Part shown: piece by piece, positions 23,906-34,920 of the stretch
Position numbering within the stretch: the stretch's first letter is position 1
How the letters are laid out: every line of letters begins with the position of its first letter
Origin: Eurosta solidaginis
Lineage: Eukaryota > Arthropoda > Insecta > Diptera > Tephritidae
Assembly: GCF_040869045.1 (NCBI RefSeq)
Contig: NC_090322.1
Span: 170,142,672 to 170,206,671 of the forward strand
Length of the DNA stretch: 64,000 nt
Direction of reading: 5' to 3'
Position numbers and translations under genes: made by a program
Notes under the pieces: model-generated
What the model saw: the letters and a program-made list of their open reading frames with translations, nothing else
Database searches by the model: none
What the model was told of the DNA's origin: nothing

Positions 23906-24499
23906 TCCCCATCAGGGAGAGAAATGAGATGCTGACCAAACAGTTCCTGTTGAATACCCAGAAACCAGAGAATCCCAACAGACATCTGATTGATGAACCA
24001 GCACCGCCTAGGGGCTTAAGGAGTCATCTCCGTAAGCATTTTGAGGAAATACGGCACCTGAGAACCCAGCCGTATGAAGCGAAAAAACACAAGCAGGTCC
24101 TTGGTGAACTCCATAAACAGGCGTCGGACCTTTATGCCGGGAATTGCCCGGTGAATCCAGTACTTAAAGAAAAGTATCCAAAACTCCATACTCCCCAGGG
24201 AAACGCGTGTCACTCTTGCTCAACTCGTTCTGGATACTGTAACAGGTTAAACTCTTACCTATCCAGAATCAACCCCGACATACAAAATGTATGCCCCGCT
24301 TGCAATGTGTCCCCACATGACACCAACCATCTCTTTAATTGTAATGTGGAACCAACGCCTCTAACACCCCTTTCCTTATGTTCCACCCCTGTTGAAACGG
24401 CAAGTTTCCTTGGACTCCCGTTAGAGGATATTGATGACAATTTGTGATCGGTCGCGGCTGTTAGGTGGGGCGAAGCATTGCTACAACAACAACAACAAC
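23906..24499 (+). mobile_element. 5'-truncated jockey-type LINE with 10-bp target duplication
   Basis: It encodes the C-terminal part of ORF2 from RERNEMLTKQFLLNTQKPEN through PPRGLRSHLRKHFEEI, SYLSRINPDIQNVCPACN (cysteine knuckle), SPHDTNHLFNC and ETASFLGLPLEDIDDN, stopping at 24447, then GGTGGGGCGAAGCA and a (CAA)n tail. ATGCCCTCAC flanks both sides (23896-23905, 24500-24509). The frame is uninterrupted, so it is younger than the copies at 3078 and 40440, but it lacks endonuclease and RT. Confidence 0.93.
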
Positions 24500-24948
24500 A
24501 TGCCCTCACCCCTCTACACTTTTCCTAATCTTTGTGTTCACCCCCCCCCCCCCCCCCCCGTAGTTTTCGCCTCACCCATCTCCATCTTCGTCTCATTCTA
24601 TCTCTTTCTCAGTCTCCTTCTCTCTTTTCTCTTCTCTCAAGTTTTTCTCATTCTTCATATCTTATTGCCAGTCCCAGATGGTGGTATGTATTTTGTTCCA
24701 GTCCCAGTCCCACTCCGAGTCGCAGTCCCAGTCCCAGTCCGTCTCTGGTCTACTCCCCGGAAAAAATCGTCGTAAATACTAATATAGGCAAATTTATATA
24801 CCAAATTTCAGGCAAATCGAATAGGACGTATGTAAATAGGTATGTGGGTATTATTAATTCATGTCTTTATTTCGGCTTTTCATGCATATTTATCAGTATT
24901 GCCAGGTTGATGCGACTAAATCGAATATCACAATGAAAATTACTTTAA

Positions 24949-25440
24949 AGCTCTTGGCAACAGCTTTCATTTGATATCCACAATCCACACACATTCTAGG
25001 GGTATCCGGGTCCATGTTTTGGCCTATATCTCGAGACCCTAGCCACCCAGCGGTGTAAAACTTACTCTGTATTAAAGCATACAGCAACAGCTTCAATTTG
25101 ATACCCATAATGGAAAAACACATTCTAGATGTATCCGGTTCCACGTTTTGGCCTATATCTCGAGACCCTAGTTACCCAGCGGCATAAAACTTACTCTCTA
25201 CTAAAGCACACATCAACAGCTTCAATTTGATATCCATAATGTAAAAACACATCCTAGTGTTACCCTGATCCACGTTTTGGCCTATATCTCGAAACCCTAG
25301 TCACCCAGGGGTATGCAAATTACCCTCTCCTAAAGCACTCATCAACAGCTTTCTTTTGATATCCATATCCTATAAACACATTCTAGGGGTACCCGGGTCC
25401 ACGTTTTGGCCTATATCTCGAAACCCTGTGCGCCGATCCT
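24949..25440. repeat. ~129-bp tandem units in the Helentron-like element
   Basis: The anchor GGCCTATATCTCGA recurs at about 25021, 25150, 25279 and 25408, each unit also holding ATTTGATATCCA and ACATTCTAG/ACATCCTAG. Read in reverse complement the unit aligns with the 130-bp unit at 16191-17370. An identical array is at 31029-31520 through the duplication. Confidence 0.9.
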
Positions 25441-25943
25441 GAATTTTCTTTGCTATAAACCTCACGGAGCCAGAGACCTTTCCAACGAATTCACAACCGT
25501 GGAAATGGGTTCGTGCGTTCTTGAGTTATAGCGTCAGGAAGGAAAACCCGACTTATTTTTATATTATAGAATATACATTAGCCGTGTTTTTTTACACGTA
25601 TGTATATTAGGGTGGCCCTTATTTTCCAAAGTGTTCCGATTCTCGATCTCACCCCCTAGAAATATGCGAATAGCCTAAAAACTAGAATATACAAAGTTTT
25701 AGGCCAATCAAAAAAGATTTAGAGGTGGCGCAAAGGGCTTGCAGTCAAAACCCTACGACAATTTACTGCTTTTCCATACCGTAATTAGATTAAAATGGAC
25801 ACAATCTTCAAAACCGGTCGACCAGTAACAGAGTTACAGGGCAAAACAGATTTGCTTTCGACGTTTTCTTATTAAAACTATACTGCTCTTGAATGAACAA
25901 ATTTTTAATAGTAAGTTTTATTAAATAGATAAATTGCGGCACT

Positions 25944-26880
25944 TTGCATTGGGATGGAAAACTACTTCCAGAAATAACAGGTCGTGAAAAGTTGGAACGT
26001 CTTCCAGTTATTGTTACTTACAGGAATGGCGAACAGTTAATAGGAGCTCCAATATTATATGCTGCAACAGGCTCGGAAATAGCTGATACGTTGCATGAAC
26101 TCTTATTTGAATAGGATCTGAAGGATGATATTGTGGCGTGTTGTTTTGATACGACATCGGTTAACACAGGCGTAATAAAAGGAGCTGCAACGTTATTAAA
26201 GAAAACTTGAGTGAAAACTTTTTATCTACCTTGTCGTCATCATATTTATGAAGTTCTGCTTAGAGTTATTTTCCAGTAAATACTAGTTTGGACGTTCAGT
26301 TATTTCGGCGATTCTAGAAAATTGCAAAAACATCGACAAAAGTAGTTTTAGAGATTTGGTACAAAATAACGAATTGAAATTACTTTTAAGCGATACCAAA
26401 GATACTGTTTTCAAAAACCCTCTAAGGAATAGTTGAAAAAGAAAATAGTAAGAGATGACTATAGGGAATTATTGGAATTAACGTCTATATGTCTAGGAGC
26501 AAGTGATGGCATAAAGTTTTTTGTACCAAAGTCCACTCATCATGCTCGGTGGATGTCTAAGGCATTGTTGTATTGCTTAAAAATCTATTTATTTCGTGAA
26601 CAGTTTAAACTAACGGAGTATGAAGAGAATTCGATAGTAAGTATATGCGCGTTTATTATATAATTCTATGTTAAGCTTTGGTTTAACTATATCAATCCTC
26701 ATAGAGCACCTCTTCAAGATTTATCTTTTATTAAAGAAATTTATAAATACCGAAATGTTAATAAAAAAATATCTATCATTGCAATAAAAAAGTTTTTAAC
26801 GAACAAGATAAACAATATTTATTACAAGTTGTAACTGATTACAAAAAACAATTTGAATCACATAATAAATCATCATTAAT
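25944..26880 (+). pseudogene. Decayed DDE-type transposase, first copy
   Basis: One frame from 25944 reads LHWDGKLLPEITGREKLERL, PVIVTY, GAPILYAATGSEIADTLHEL, a TAG, then DIVACCFDTTSVNTGVIKGA, a TGA, then FYLPCRHHIYEVLLRVIFQ and TAA. The rest continues with stops, then an open part (26433-26663) with STHHARWMSKALLYCLKIYL. The Asp in HWDGK and in CFDTTSVNTG look like two catalytic acids of an RNase H-fold transposase, and RHHIYE is a motif I recall from uncharacterised insect transposon proteins. It lies inside the ATTAGGGTGG-ended element. Several stops make it non-functional. Confidence 0.6.
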
Positions 26881-27094
26881 TAGATCCTAGGAAATAATAT
26901 TATATACGTGTCAGCTAAAGTTTTACAAGATATGTTTATGTATATGTTTTAAAAATGTATTTTCAAAAAAGGTTATAATAAAAAAAATTTTAAACAAACT
27001 CGTTTACGTATACCCATTATATACACATTCTTGAAGTAATGACACCGTGTTTAAGGCATAATTTATTTTATAACTTTATTATTATTTGACCAAT

Positions 27095-27802
27095 TGAGGG
27101 GATGTGTGGAATAATGGTATAAGTCGAGTTACACCGTTTTTCCATAAATCAACTAAATAAAAACAGCACGATTACAAACACATACCATATTAATCGTAGA
27201 AAATAATAGTGATATTTAACAAAGATATTAGCTTCATTTATGGAAAAACGGTATAACTCTCTAATAAAATTTTGCAGTAGTGAAGCATCGAAATGGTATG
27301 AAAATATATTCAATGCCGTAGACCAGAAAGAAGTGAAAATAAAAGAATTGAAGTGGTTTAAAAAACGACTAAGCAGACAGAGAACACCATTGTTAAAAAT
27401 AGAAAAAGTTTAAAAATGATGAAAGTAGTAAAAAAAAAGATTGCTAAAAATAACAAAAGGAAATAACAAATAGTTATAAGCACATCTAAATAATAGAATA
27501 TAATGTATTTAACAATGGTTATTAATGTATTTACTATTTTGTTTAATAAAGTATCTCAATCAAAATATTTGATATTCGATCTATGGAATAACGGTATAAC
27601 TCAAAAAAAAAAAAAGAAATCATCCATTTTCTAACAAAGATATGTATATATAAAATTTGTAACTTTTTCTTATCAAAGAATCATGCTATCTAAAATCCTA
27701 CCAAGTAGGATTATTATAAATTTATGTTTACATGCATTGTTAAGTTTTTTTTTCTCAAAAGGTTGATTCTTGAGTTATACCGTTATTCCACACATCCCCT
27801 CA
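27095..27802. mobile_element. MITE with TGAGGGGATGTGTGGAATAA ends, first copy
   Basis: Left TGAGGGGATGTGTGGAATAA and its inverse at 27783-27802. The motif GAGTTATACCGTTWTTCCA recurs internally in both orientations (about 27127, 27240, 27582, 27770). A short frame with SSEASKWYENIFNAVDQKEV is of unknown origin. AATT lies across both ends, so the target-site duplication is ambiguous. Confidence 0.75.
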
Positions 27803-27892
27803 ATTTTTGTTGTTTTAGATTTATTTGAAAGTCAAATATCTCTAGAACTTACTAATAATACGATAAATTACGTGTCGCACATAACAAATAAA

Positions 27893-28168
27893 TGTAACAC
27901 CCTGCTTTCCAATTTATAAGCAACCTTGCGTTCGAATCTATGTAGCAGTATCCTGCAACCCTGAATGTACTAACGAACAACATCAATCCAGCATGAGAAG
28001 GCAGTATTCGTTAAGACGCGATTAAGAGCGGCCACTCGTATTCATACGTTCAAATATTAAATCAGTCTTGTTATGTAAATTAACTGTTCAGTGTAACTAA
28101 ACTCAATAAATATCTATTTTTGTTTGTAATACTAAAACCAAGAAGCAATAGTCGAATCTTTGCTTTCA
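27893..28168 (+). repeat. 5' LTR of truncated gypsy-type copy (276 bp)
   Basis: Starts TGTAACACCCTGCTTTCC and ends TCTTTGCTTTCA; same 276 bp as at 33973 and 39177. AATAAA lies about 28111. The preceding bases TAAA match the TAAA after the 3' LTR, giving a 4-bp target duplication for the ancestral insertion. Confidence 0.93.
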
Positions 28169-28840
28169 GTTCAGAAGTAGGGACGACCGGCCTTAAATCG
28201 AATACGAGTGGCAAAGTTAAGTGCGCGCGCAAGTAGAATCTCAAACGGTGTAATTTTTCACAAACGGCTCCGTCGAAAACGCTTAAGCGACGGCAAACTC
28301 GCCATTTCACCAAAAATCGATTAAAATTCGCAAAGTGTTGTGCAGAAAAGCATAACCCAAATCGTTTAACAAATGGGTACAGTAGAAGTTTAACCCAAAT
28401 GTTGAGAACATTCGAGAATTGATTGCCCGCTACGCAGGGGAAATCACAGTTATACCAACGCCGGTAAAATTTTCCGTGGATACTCTCCACTGGGGAAATA
28501 ACAAAAAAAAGCGAAGGTGAAATATTTGCGTTTGACTGACACGATCAACGCATAATATACAGACAGTTTTGAATGCGCATAAACGCAGAAAGTGCGAACG
28601 AATACGATATGTGTACATGAGCTTATGAGAACGAGTGTGCATAAGCAAAACGAAAATCAACGATTAGCGAACATAACGAGTAGAAAATAAACGTCAAAAC
28701 TAAAAACGTAAACAAAAGTAAGCGAAACGAACGAGTGTCAAATAAGAAGTAATTATCAACGTATAGAACATAAACGTCAAAACGAAAAACGTAAACAAAA
28801 TAAAAGAATCGTAACGAATTGTATAAAAGCTTGTAATGTT

Positions 28841-29872
28841 ATGAAAACGCGATCACAACAATACACGGAAATGTCAGTTGACGCAACAATGTCGGTTAAG
28901 ATTTCAGATCTGCGAATCGAGCAACTTAAATCAATACTAAGTCAAAAAAGTTTGCCAACCTCAGGCACTCGCGCCGAGCTTATACAACGTTTATGCGATA
29001 ATACAGATTCCGATGAAATTCAGCTACCTAGCGAACAAACGGGTATTGCAAGTGTTAATCTGCAAGCGCAAGTAAATGAGTTACGTGTTAGTATAGACAA
29101 TATTCTATCGCTATTGCAACAAGGTACGACAACTGCAAATAACAATGAAAACAATCGAGGTACCGATTCCCCACCAATTTCGCAGGTGAGCACGTTAGAA
29201 ACGGGCGGCAGAAGTCAAACGGTCAAAGAGATAAGCGAGACAATTCCCGAATTCGATCCAACTAATCCCCAGTCGTTAACCGTGGAACAGTTCACAGATC
29301 GCGTTAGTAGTGTCGTACGAGCATACCAATTCGACGAGAAGTGTGTTTTGTTAGCCGTGTATAGCAGACTGCGCGGTGCGGCTCGTATGTGGCTCGACTC
29401 ATTGCCCAGAGTACACACTACGTGGAATGAATTCTCGAAAGACTTGGTAACAGAATTTGGCATCCATCTCGACGAGGCGCAAATTCATCGCGCGATGAGC
29501 GATAACGTTCGGAAAACGAGTGAGCGAATGAATGACTATTGTTTTCGCATATACGCTCTCGGTAAACAGTATCACTTAAGTGAATCTGCAATAATTAATT
29601 ATATCCGCGCAGGTTTACGACACCGAGACTTACAAATCGCAATCGCAGCAACAAAATTTAAGACCGTGAAAGAAATGCGCGAAACAATCGAAAACTACTT
29701 GTTGAATCGCGGTAAAGTTACTGATACCCAACCGAAAAACGCATCCACCAGCAAGCAGGAGCACCCAACCAGCAGTAATGTAAAATCATCTGTTACGTGT
29801 TTTAATTGTAAAGAAGCTGGTCATATTTCGAGCAAATGCCCTAAACCCCAACGTCGTGCAAGGTGCGTTTAA
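28841..29872 (+). CDS. Gag-like polyprotein (SAP motif, capsid, zinc knuckle), first copy
   Basis: A 343-residue frame. Residues about 20-54 form a SAP-type helix-extended-helix motif (ISDLRIEQLKSILSQKSLP, then SGTRAELIQRL), known in other proteins for DNA binding. A retrotransposon capsid segment follows (about 140-270: LRGAARMWLDSLP, WNEFSKDLVTEFG), then a CCHC knuckle, CFNCKEAGHISSKC (320-333). The frame ends with TAA at 29870-29872, and the same frame continues with a second knuckle and protease. This copy belongs to the truncated element and is identical in sequence to the copy at 34921. Confidence 0.9.
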   Translation: MKTRSQQYTEMSVDATMSVKISDLRIEQLKSILSQKSLPTSGTRAELIQRLCDNTDSDEIQLPSEQTGIASVNLQAQVNELRVSIDNILSLLQQGTTTANNNENNRGTDSPPISQVSTLETGGRSQTVKEISETIPEFDPTNPQSLTVEQFTDRVSSVVRAYQFDEKCVLLAVYSRLRGAARMWLDSLPRVHTTWNEFSKDLVTEFGIHLDEAQIHRAMSDNVRKTSERMNDYCFRIYALGKQYHLSESAIINYIRAGLRHRDLQIAIAATKFKTVKEMRETIENYLLNRGKVTDTQPKNASTSKQEHPTSSNVKSSVTCFNCKEAGHISSKCPKPQRRARCV

Positions 29873-29881
29873 TGTAATAAG

Positions 29882-30643
29882 GTGCACCCAAAAAGTGAAT
29901 CCCAGAACTGCGGTAAACGCGGGTTAGAAATACGTCGATTAGAGGCATCATCACTGGATGAATGTTTCACAAAATATATTTACGTTAAAAAAGAAAAGTT
30001 TAAAGCATTTATAGACACCGGTAGTCAGTGCAACATGGTCCGTAAATCAGTCATTGAGTCACTCAGTACAGAACGGGAAGAATGTCAAATACAATTAAAA
30101 GGGTTCGGTGGCGGTGCCCATGTTATTCGAGAAAAGTGTTCATTGACTATTGAGGTAGATGGATTATCGCTTGATGCAACGTTTTACATAGTTGACGATA
30201 TTATGCTTCAAACAGATTTCCTAATCGGCCAGGATATTATAACTAATTCGTCGGTGAAACTAGAGGTCTGTGACGGGAAATCAATATTCGTTAACAAACG
30301 GGTCGTGACGCAAAGCGTACCTAAACATATCGACATTTCTCAGCTAGCCTACGCTTCAGAAGATAAAAGCCAACACGAACAAATTACGAGTGTACTTAAA
30401 GGTTTCGAAGACGTGTTCGCGGAAGGTTTAAACGGGATCGGTAAAACTAGTCTGGTCGAAATGCACATCGATATAATCGGTAATAAAGTCATCTCACAAC
30501 CACCCTATCGCGTGCCAGCACCAAAAAGGGCTGTAGTTACTCAAATGATCAAAGAACTTAAAAATAACGACATAATCACTAAGTCTTTTTCACTTTTCCT
30601 AATCTTTGTGTTCACCCCCCCCCCCCCCCCCCCCCCCCCGTAG
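29882..30643 (+). pseudogene. Truncated pol fused to Helentron-like sequence
   Basis: The frame encodes the second zinc knuckle, aspartic protease with FIDTGS, and the region up to the start of RT (IKELKNNDIITKS). At 30586 the duplication junction replaces RT with Helentron-like DNA, adding about 20 chance residues including a poly-proline run read from poly-C. It cannot make RT, RNase H or integrase. The intact reading is at 35962-39162. Confidence 0.9.
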
Positions 30644-31028
30644 TTTTCGCCTCACCCATCTCCATCTTCGTCTCATTCTATCTCTTTCTCAGTCTCCTTC
30701 TCTCTTTTCTCTTCTCTCAAGTTTTTCTCATTCTTCATATCTTATTGCCAGTCCCAGATGGTGGTATGTATTTTGTTCCAGTCCCAGTCCCACTCCGAGT
30801 CGCAGTCCCAGTCCCAGTCCGTCTCTGGTCTACTCCCCGGAAAAAATCGTCGTAAATACTAATATAGGCAAATTTATATACCAAATTTCAGGCAAATCGA
30901 ATAGGACGTATGTAAATAGGTATGTGGGTATTATTAATTCATGTCTTTATTTCGGCTTTTCATGCATATTTATCAGTATTGCCAGGTTGATGCGACTAAA
31001 TCGAATATCACAATGAAAATTACTTTAA

Positions 31029-31520
31029 AGCTCTTGGCAACAGCTTTCATTTGATATCCACAATCCACACACATTCTAGGGGTATCCGGGTCCATGTTTT
31101 GGCCTATATCTCGAGACCCTAGCCACCCAGCGGTGTAAAACTTACTCTGTATTAAAGCATACAGCAACAGCTTCAATTTGATACCCATAATGGAAAAACA
31201 CATTCTAGATGTATCCGGTTCCACGTTTTGGCCTATATCTCGAGACCCTAGTTACCCAGCGGCATAAAACTTACTCTCTACTAAAGCACACATCAACAGC
31301 TTCAATTTGATATCCATAATGTAAAAACACATCCTAGTGTTACCCTGATCCACGTTTTGGCCTATATCTCGAAACCCTAGTCACCCAGGGGTATGCAAAT
31401 TACCCTCTCCTAAAGCACTCATCAACAGCTTTCTTTTGATATCCATATCCTATAAACACATTCTAGGGGTACCCGGGTCCACGTTTTGGCCTATATCTCG
31501 AAACCCTGTGCGCCGATCCT
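31029..31520. repeat. ~129-bp tandem units, duplicated copy
   Basis: Direct copy of the array at 24949-25440 made by the 6.08-kb duplication. Confidence 0.88.
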
Positions 31521-32023
31521 GAATTTTCTTTGCTATAAACCTCACGGAGCCAGAGACCTTTCCAACGAATTCACAACCGTGGAAATGGGTTCGTGCGTTC
31601 TTGAGTTATAGCGTCAGGAAGGAAAACCCGACTTATTTTTATATTATAGAATATACATTAGCCGTGTTTTTTTACACGTATGTATATTAGGGTGGCCCTT
31701 ATTTTCCAAAGTGTTCCGATTCTCGATCTCACCCCCTAGAAATATGCGAATAGCCTAAAAACTAGAATATACAAAGTTTTAGGCCAATCAAAAAAGATTT
31801 AGAGGTGGCGCAAAGGGCTTGCAGTCAAAACCCTACGACAATTTACTGCTTTTCCATACCGTAATTAGATTAAAATGGACACAATCTTCAAAACCGGTCG
31901 ACCAGTAACAGAGTTACAGGGCAAAACAGATTTGCTTTCGACGTTTTCTTATTAAAACTATACTGCTCTTGAATGAACAAATTTTTAATAGTAAGTTTTA
32001 TTAAATAGATAAATTGCGGCACT

Positions 32024-32960
32024 TTGCATTGGGATGGAAAACTACTTCCAGAAATAACAGGTCGTGAAAAGTTGGAACGTCTTCCAGTTATTGTTACTTA
32101 CAGGAATGGCGAACAGTTAATAGGAGCTCCAATATTATATGCTGCAACAGGCTCGGAAATAGCTGATACGTTGCATGAACTCTTATTTGAATAGGATCTG
32201 AAGGATGATATTGTGGCGTGTTGTTTTGATACGACATCGGTTAACACAGGCGTAATAAAAGGAGCTGCAACGTTATTAAAGAAAACTTGAGTGAAAACTT
32301 TTTATCTACCTTGTCGTCATCATATTTATGAAGTTCTGCTTAGAGTTATTTTCCAGTAAATACTAGTTTGGACGTTCAGTTATTTCGGCGATTCTAGAAA
32401 ATTGCAAAAACATCGACAAAAGTAGTTTTAGAGATTTGGTACAAAATAACGAATTGAAATTACTTTTAAGCGATACCAAAGATACTGTTTTCAAAAACCC
32501 TCTAAGGAATAGTTGAAAAAGAAAATAGTAAGAGATGACTATAGGGAATTATTGGAATTAACGTCTATATGTCTAGGAGCAAGTGATGGCATAAAGTTTT
32601 TAGTACCAAAGTCCACTCATCATGCTCGGTGGATGTCTAAGGCATTGTTGTATTGCTTAAAAATCTATTTATTTCGTGAACAGTTTAAACTAACGGAGTA
32701 TGAAGAGAATTCGATAGTAAGTATATGCGCGTTTATTATATAATTCTATGTTAAGCTTTGGTTTAACTATATCAATCCTCATAGAGCACCTCTTCAAGAT
32801 TTATCTTTTATTAAAGAAATTTATAAATACCGAAATGTTAATAAAAAAATATCTATCATTGCAATAAAAAAGTTTTTAACGAACAAGATAAACAATATTT
32901 ATTACAAGTTGTAACTGATTACAAAAAACAATTTGAATCACATAATAAATCATCATTAAT
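32024..32960 (+). pseudogene. Decayed DDE-type transposase, duplicated copy
   Basis: Same sequence as 25944-26880 by the 6.08-kb duplication, with the stops shared. It differs by one base seen (32602, giving Leu where the first copy has Phe in the 76-residue open part). Confidence 0.6.
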
Positions 32961-33174
32961 TAGATCCTAGGAAATAATATTATATACGTGTCAGCTAAAG
33001 TTTTACAAGATATGTTTATGTATATGTTTTAAAAATGTATTTTCAAAAAAGGTTATAATAAAAAAAATTTTAAACAAACTCGTTTACGTATACCCATTAT
33101 ATACACATTCTTGAAGTAATGACACCGTGTTTAAGGCATAATTTATTTTATAACTTTATTATTATTTGACCAAT

Positions 33175-33882
33175 TGAGGGGATGTGTGGAATAATGGTAT
33201 AAGTCGAGTTACACCGTTTTTCCATAAATCAACTAAATAAAAACAGCACGATTACAAACACATACCATATTAATCGTAGAAAATAATAGTGATATTTAAC
33301 AAAGATATTAGCTTCATTTATGGAAAAACGGTATAACTCTCTAATAAAATTTTGCAGTAGTGAAGCATCGAAATGGTATGAAAATATATTCAATGCCGTA
33401 GACCAGAAAGAAGTGAAAATAAAAGAATTGAAGTGGTTTAAAAAACGACTAAGCAGACAGAGAACACCATTGTTAAAAATAGAAAAAGTTTAAAAATGAT
33501 GAAAGTAGTAAAAAAAAAGATTGCTAAAAATAACAAAAGGAAATAACAAATAGTTATAAGCACATCTAAATAATAGAATATAATGTATTTAACAATGGTT
33601 ATTAATGTATTTACTATTTTGTTTAATAAAGTATCTCAATCAAAATATTTGATATTCGATCTATGGAATAACGGTATAACTCAAAAAAAAAAAAAGAAAT
33701 CATCCATTTTCTAACAAAGATATGTATATATAAAATTTGTAACTTTTTCTTATCAAAGAATCATGCTATCTAAAATCCTACCAAGTAGGATTATTATAAA
33801 TTTATGTTTACATGCATTGTTAAGTTTTTTTTTCTCAAAAGGTTGATTCTTGAGTTATACCGTTATTCCACACATCCCCTCA
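33175..33882. mobile_element. MITE with TGAGGGGATGTGTGGAATAA ends, duplicated copy
   Basis: Direct copy of 27095-27802 produced by the 6.08-kb duplication. Confidence 0.75.
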
Positions 33883-33972
33883 ATTTTTGTTGTTTTAGAT
33901 TTATTTGAAAGTCAAATATCTCTAGAACTTACTAATAATACGATAAATTACGTGTCGCACATAACAAATAAA

Positions 33973-34248
33973 TGTAACACCCTGCTTTCCAATTTATAAG
34001 CAACCTTGCGTTCGAATCTATGTAGCAGTATCCTGCAACCCTGAATGTACTAACGAACAACATCAATCCAGCATGAGAAGGCAGTATTCGTTAAGACGCG
34101 ATTAAGAGCGGCCACTCGTATTCATACGTTCAAATATTAAATCAGTCTTGTTATGTAAATTAACTGTTCAGTGTAACTAAACTCAATAAATATCTATTTT
34201 TGTTTGTAATACTAAAACCAAGAAGCAATAGTCGAATCTTTGCTTTCA
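33973..34248 (+). repeat. 5' LTR of complete gypsy-type element
   Basis: 276 bp, identical in reading to the LTRs at 27893 and 39177, TG...CA ends. The sequence that follows, GTTCAGAAGTAGGGACGACC, should hold the primer-binding site; I could not assign a tRNA. Confidence 0.9.
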
Positions 34249-34920
34249 GTTCAGAAGTAGGGACGACCGGCCTTAAATCGAATACGAGTGGCAAAGTTAA
34301 GTGCGCGCGCAAGTAGAATCTCAAACGGTGTAATTTTTCACAAACGGCTCCGTCGAAAACGCTTAAGCGACGGCAAACTCGCCATTTCACCAAAAATCGA
34401 TTAAAATTCGCAAAGTGTTGTGCAGAAAAGCATAACCCAAATCGTTTAACAAATGGGTACAGTAGAAGTTTAACCCAAATGTTGAGAACATTCGAGAATT
34501 GATTGCCCGCTACGCAGGGGAAATCACAGTTATACCAACGCCGGTAAAATTTTCCGTGGATACTCTCCACTGGGGAAATAACAAAAAAAAGCGAAGGTGA
34601 AATATTTGCGTTTGACTGACACGATCAACGCATAATATACAGACAGTTTTGAATGCGCATAAACGCAGAAAGTGCGAACGAATACGATATGTGTACATGA
34701 GCTTATGAGAACGAGTGTGCATAAGCAAAACGAAAATCAACGATTAGCGAACATAACGAGTAGAAAATAAACGTCAAAACTAAAAACGTAAACAAAAGTA
34801 AGCGAAACGAACGAGTGTCAAATAAGAAGTAATTATCAACGTATAGAACATAAACGTCAAAACGAAAAACGTAAACAAAATAAAAGAATCGTAACGAATT
34901 GTATAAAAGCTTGTAATGTT
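34249..34920 (+). other. Retrotransposon leader (untranslated, with short direct repeat)
   Basis: This A-rich region between LTR and gag has no plausible product on the sense strand. A ~50-bp block around ACGTAAACAAAA occurs twice (about 34770 and 34855). The same leader occurs at 28169-28840. Confidence 0.7.

Larger units (their letters stand above)
23816..25590 (+). mobile_element. Helentron-like non-autonomous element, interrupted by a LINE
   Basis: It begins ACTAGCAGAGCCGGCAGACG followed by TTGCTCTGCCC, a subterminal signature I associate with Helentron/DINE-type elements, and continues after the LINE with a pyrimidine tract, a poly-C run of 19 (24541-24559) and about 129-bp tandem units. 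It ends near AAAACCCGACTTATTTTTAT. A related copy lies in an AVL9 intron (44873-46040), and most of it is repeated at 30591-31670 by the 6-kb duplication. It has no protein. The class is inferred from the ends only. Confidence 0.5.
24517..30590. repeat. 6.08-kb tandem duplication, first copy
   Basis: From CACTTTTCCTAATCTTTG (24517) to ACATAATCACTAAGTC (30585), the sequence is repeated directly at 30591-36665. The offset is 6074 bp before the poly-C run and 6080 after it (19 versus 25 C). I noticed one further difference (T at 26522, A at 32602). The join at 30586-30590 fuses retrotransposon pol to the Helentron-like element. Confidence 0.93.

Noticed and set aside
24532..24936. Open frame beginning with poly-Pro (also 30606-31016)
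   Set aside because: It reads through the poly-C run and the CAGTCC/TTCTC low-complexity part of a non-coding transposon; the duplicate exists only because the segment is duplicated.
28080..28490. Minus-strand frame across LTR and leader (also 34160-34570)
   Set aside because: Antisense to the retrotransposon LTR and leader; no domain.
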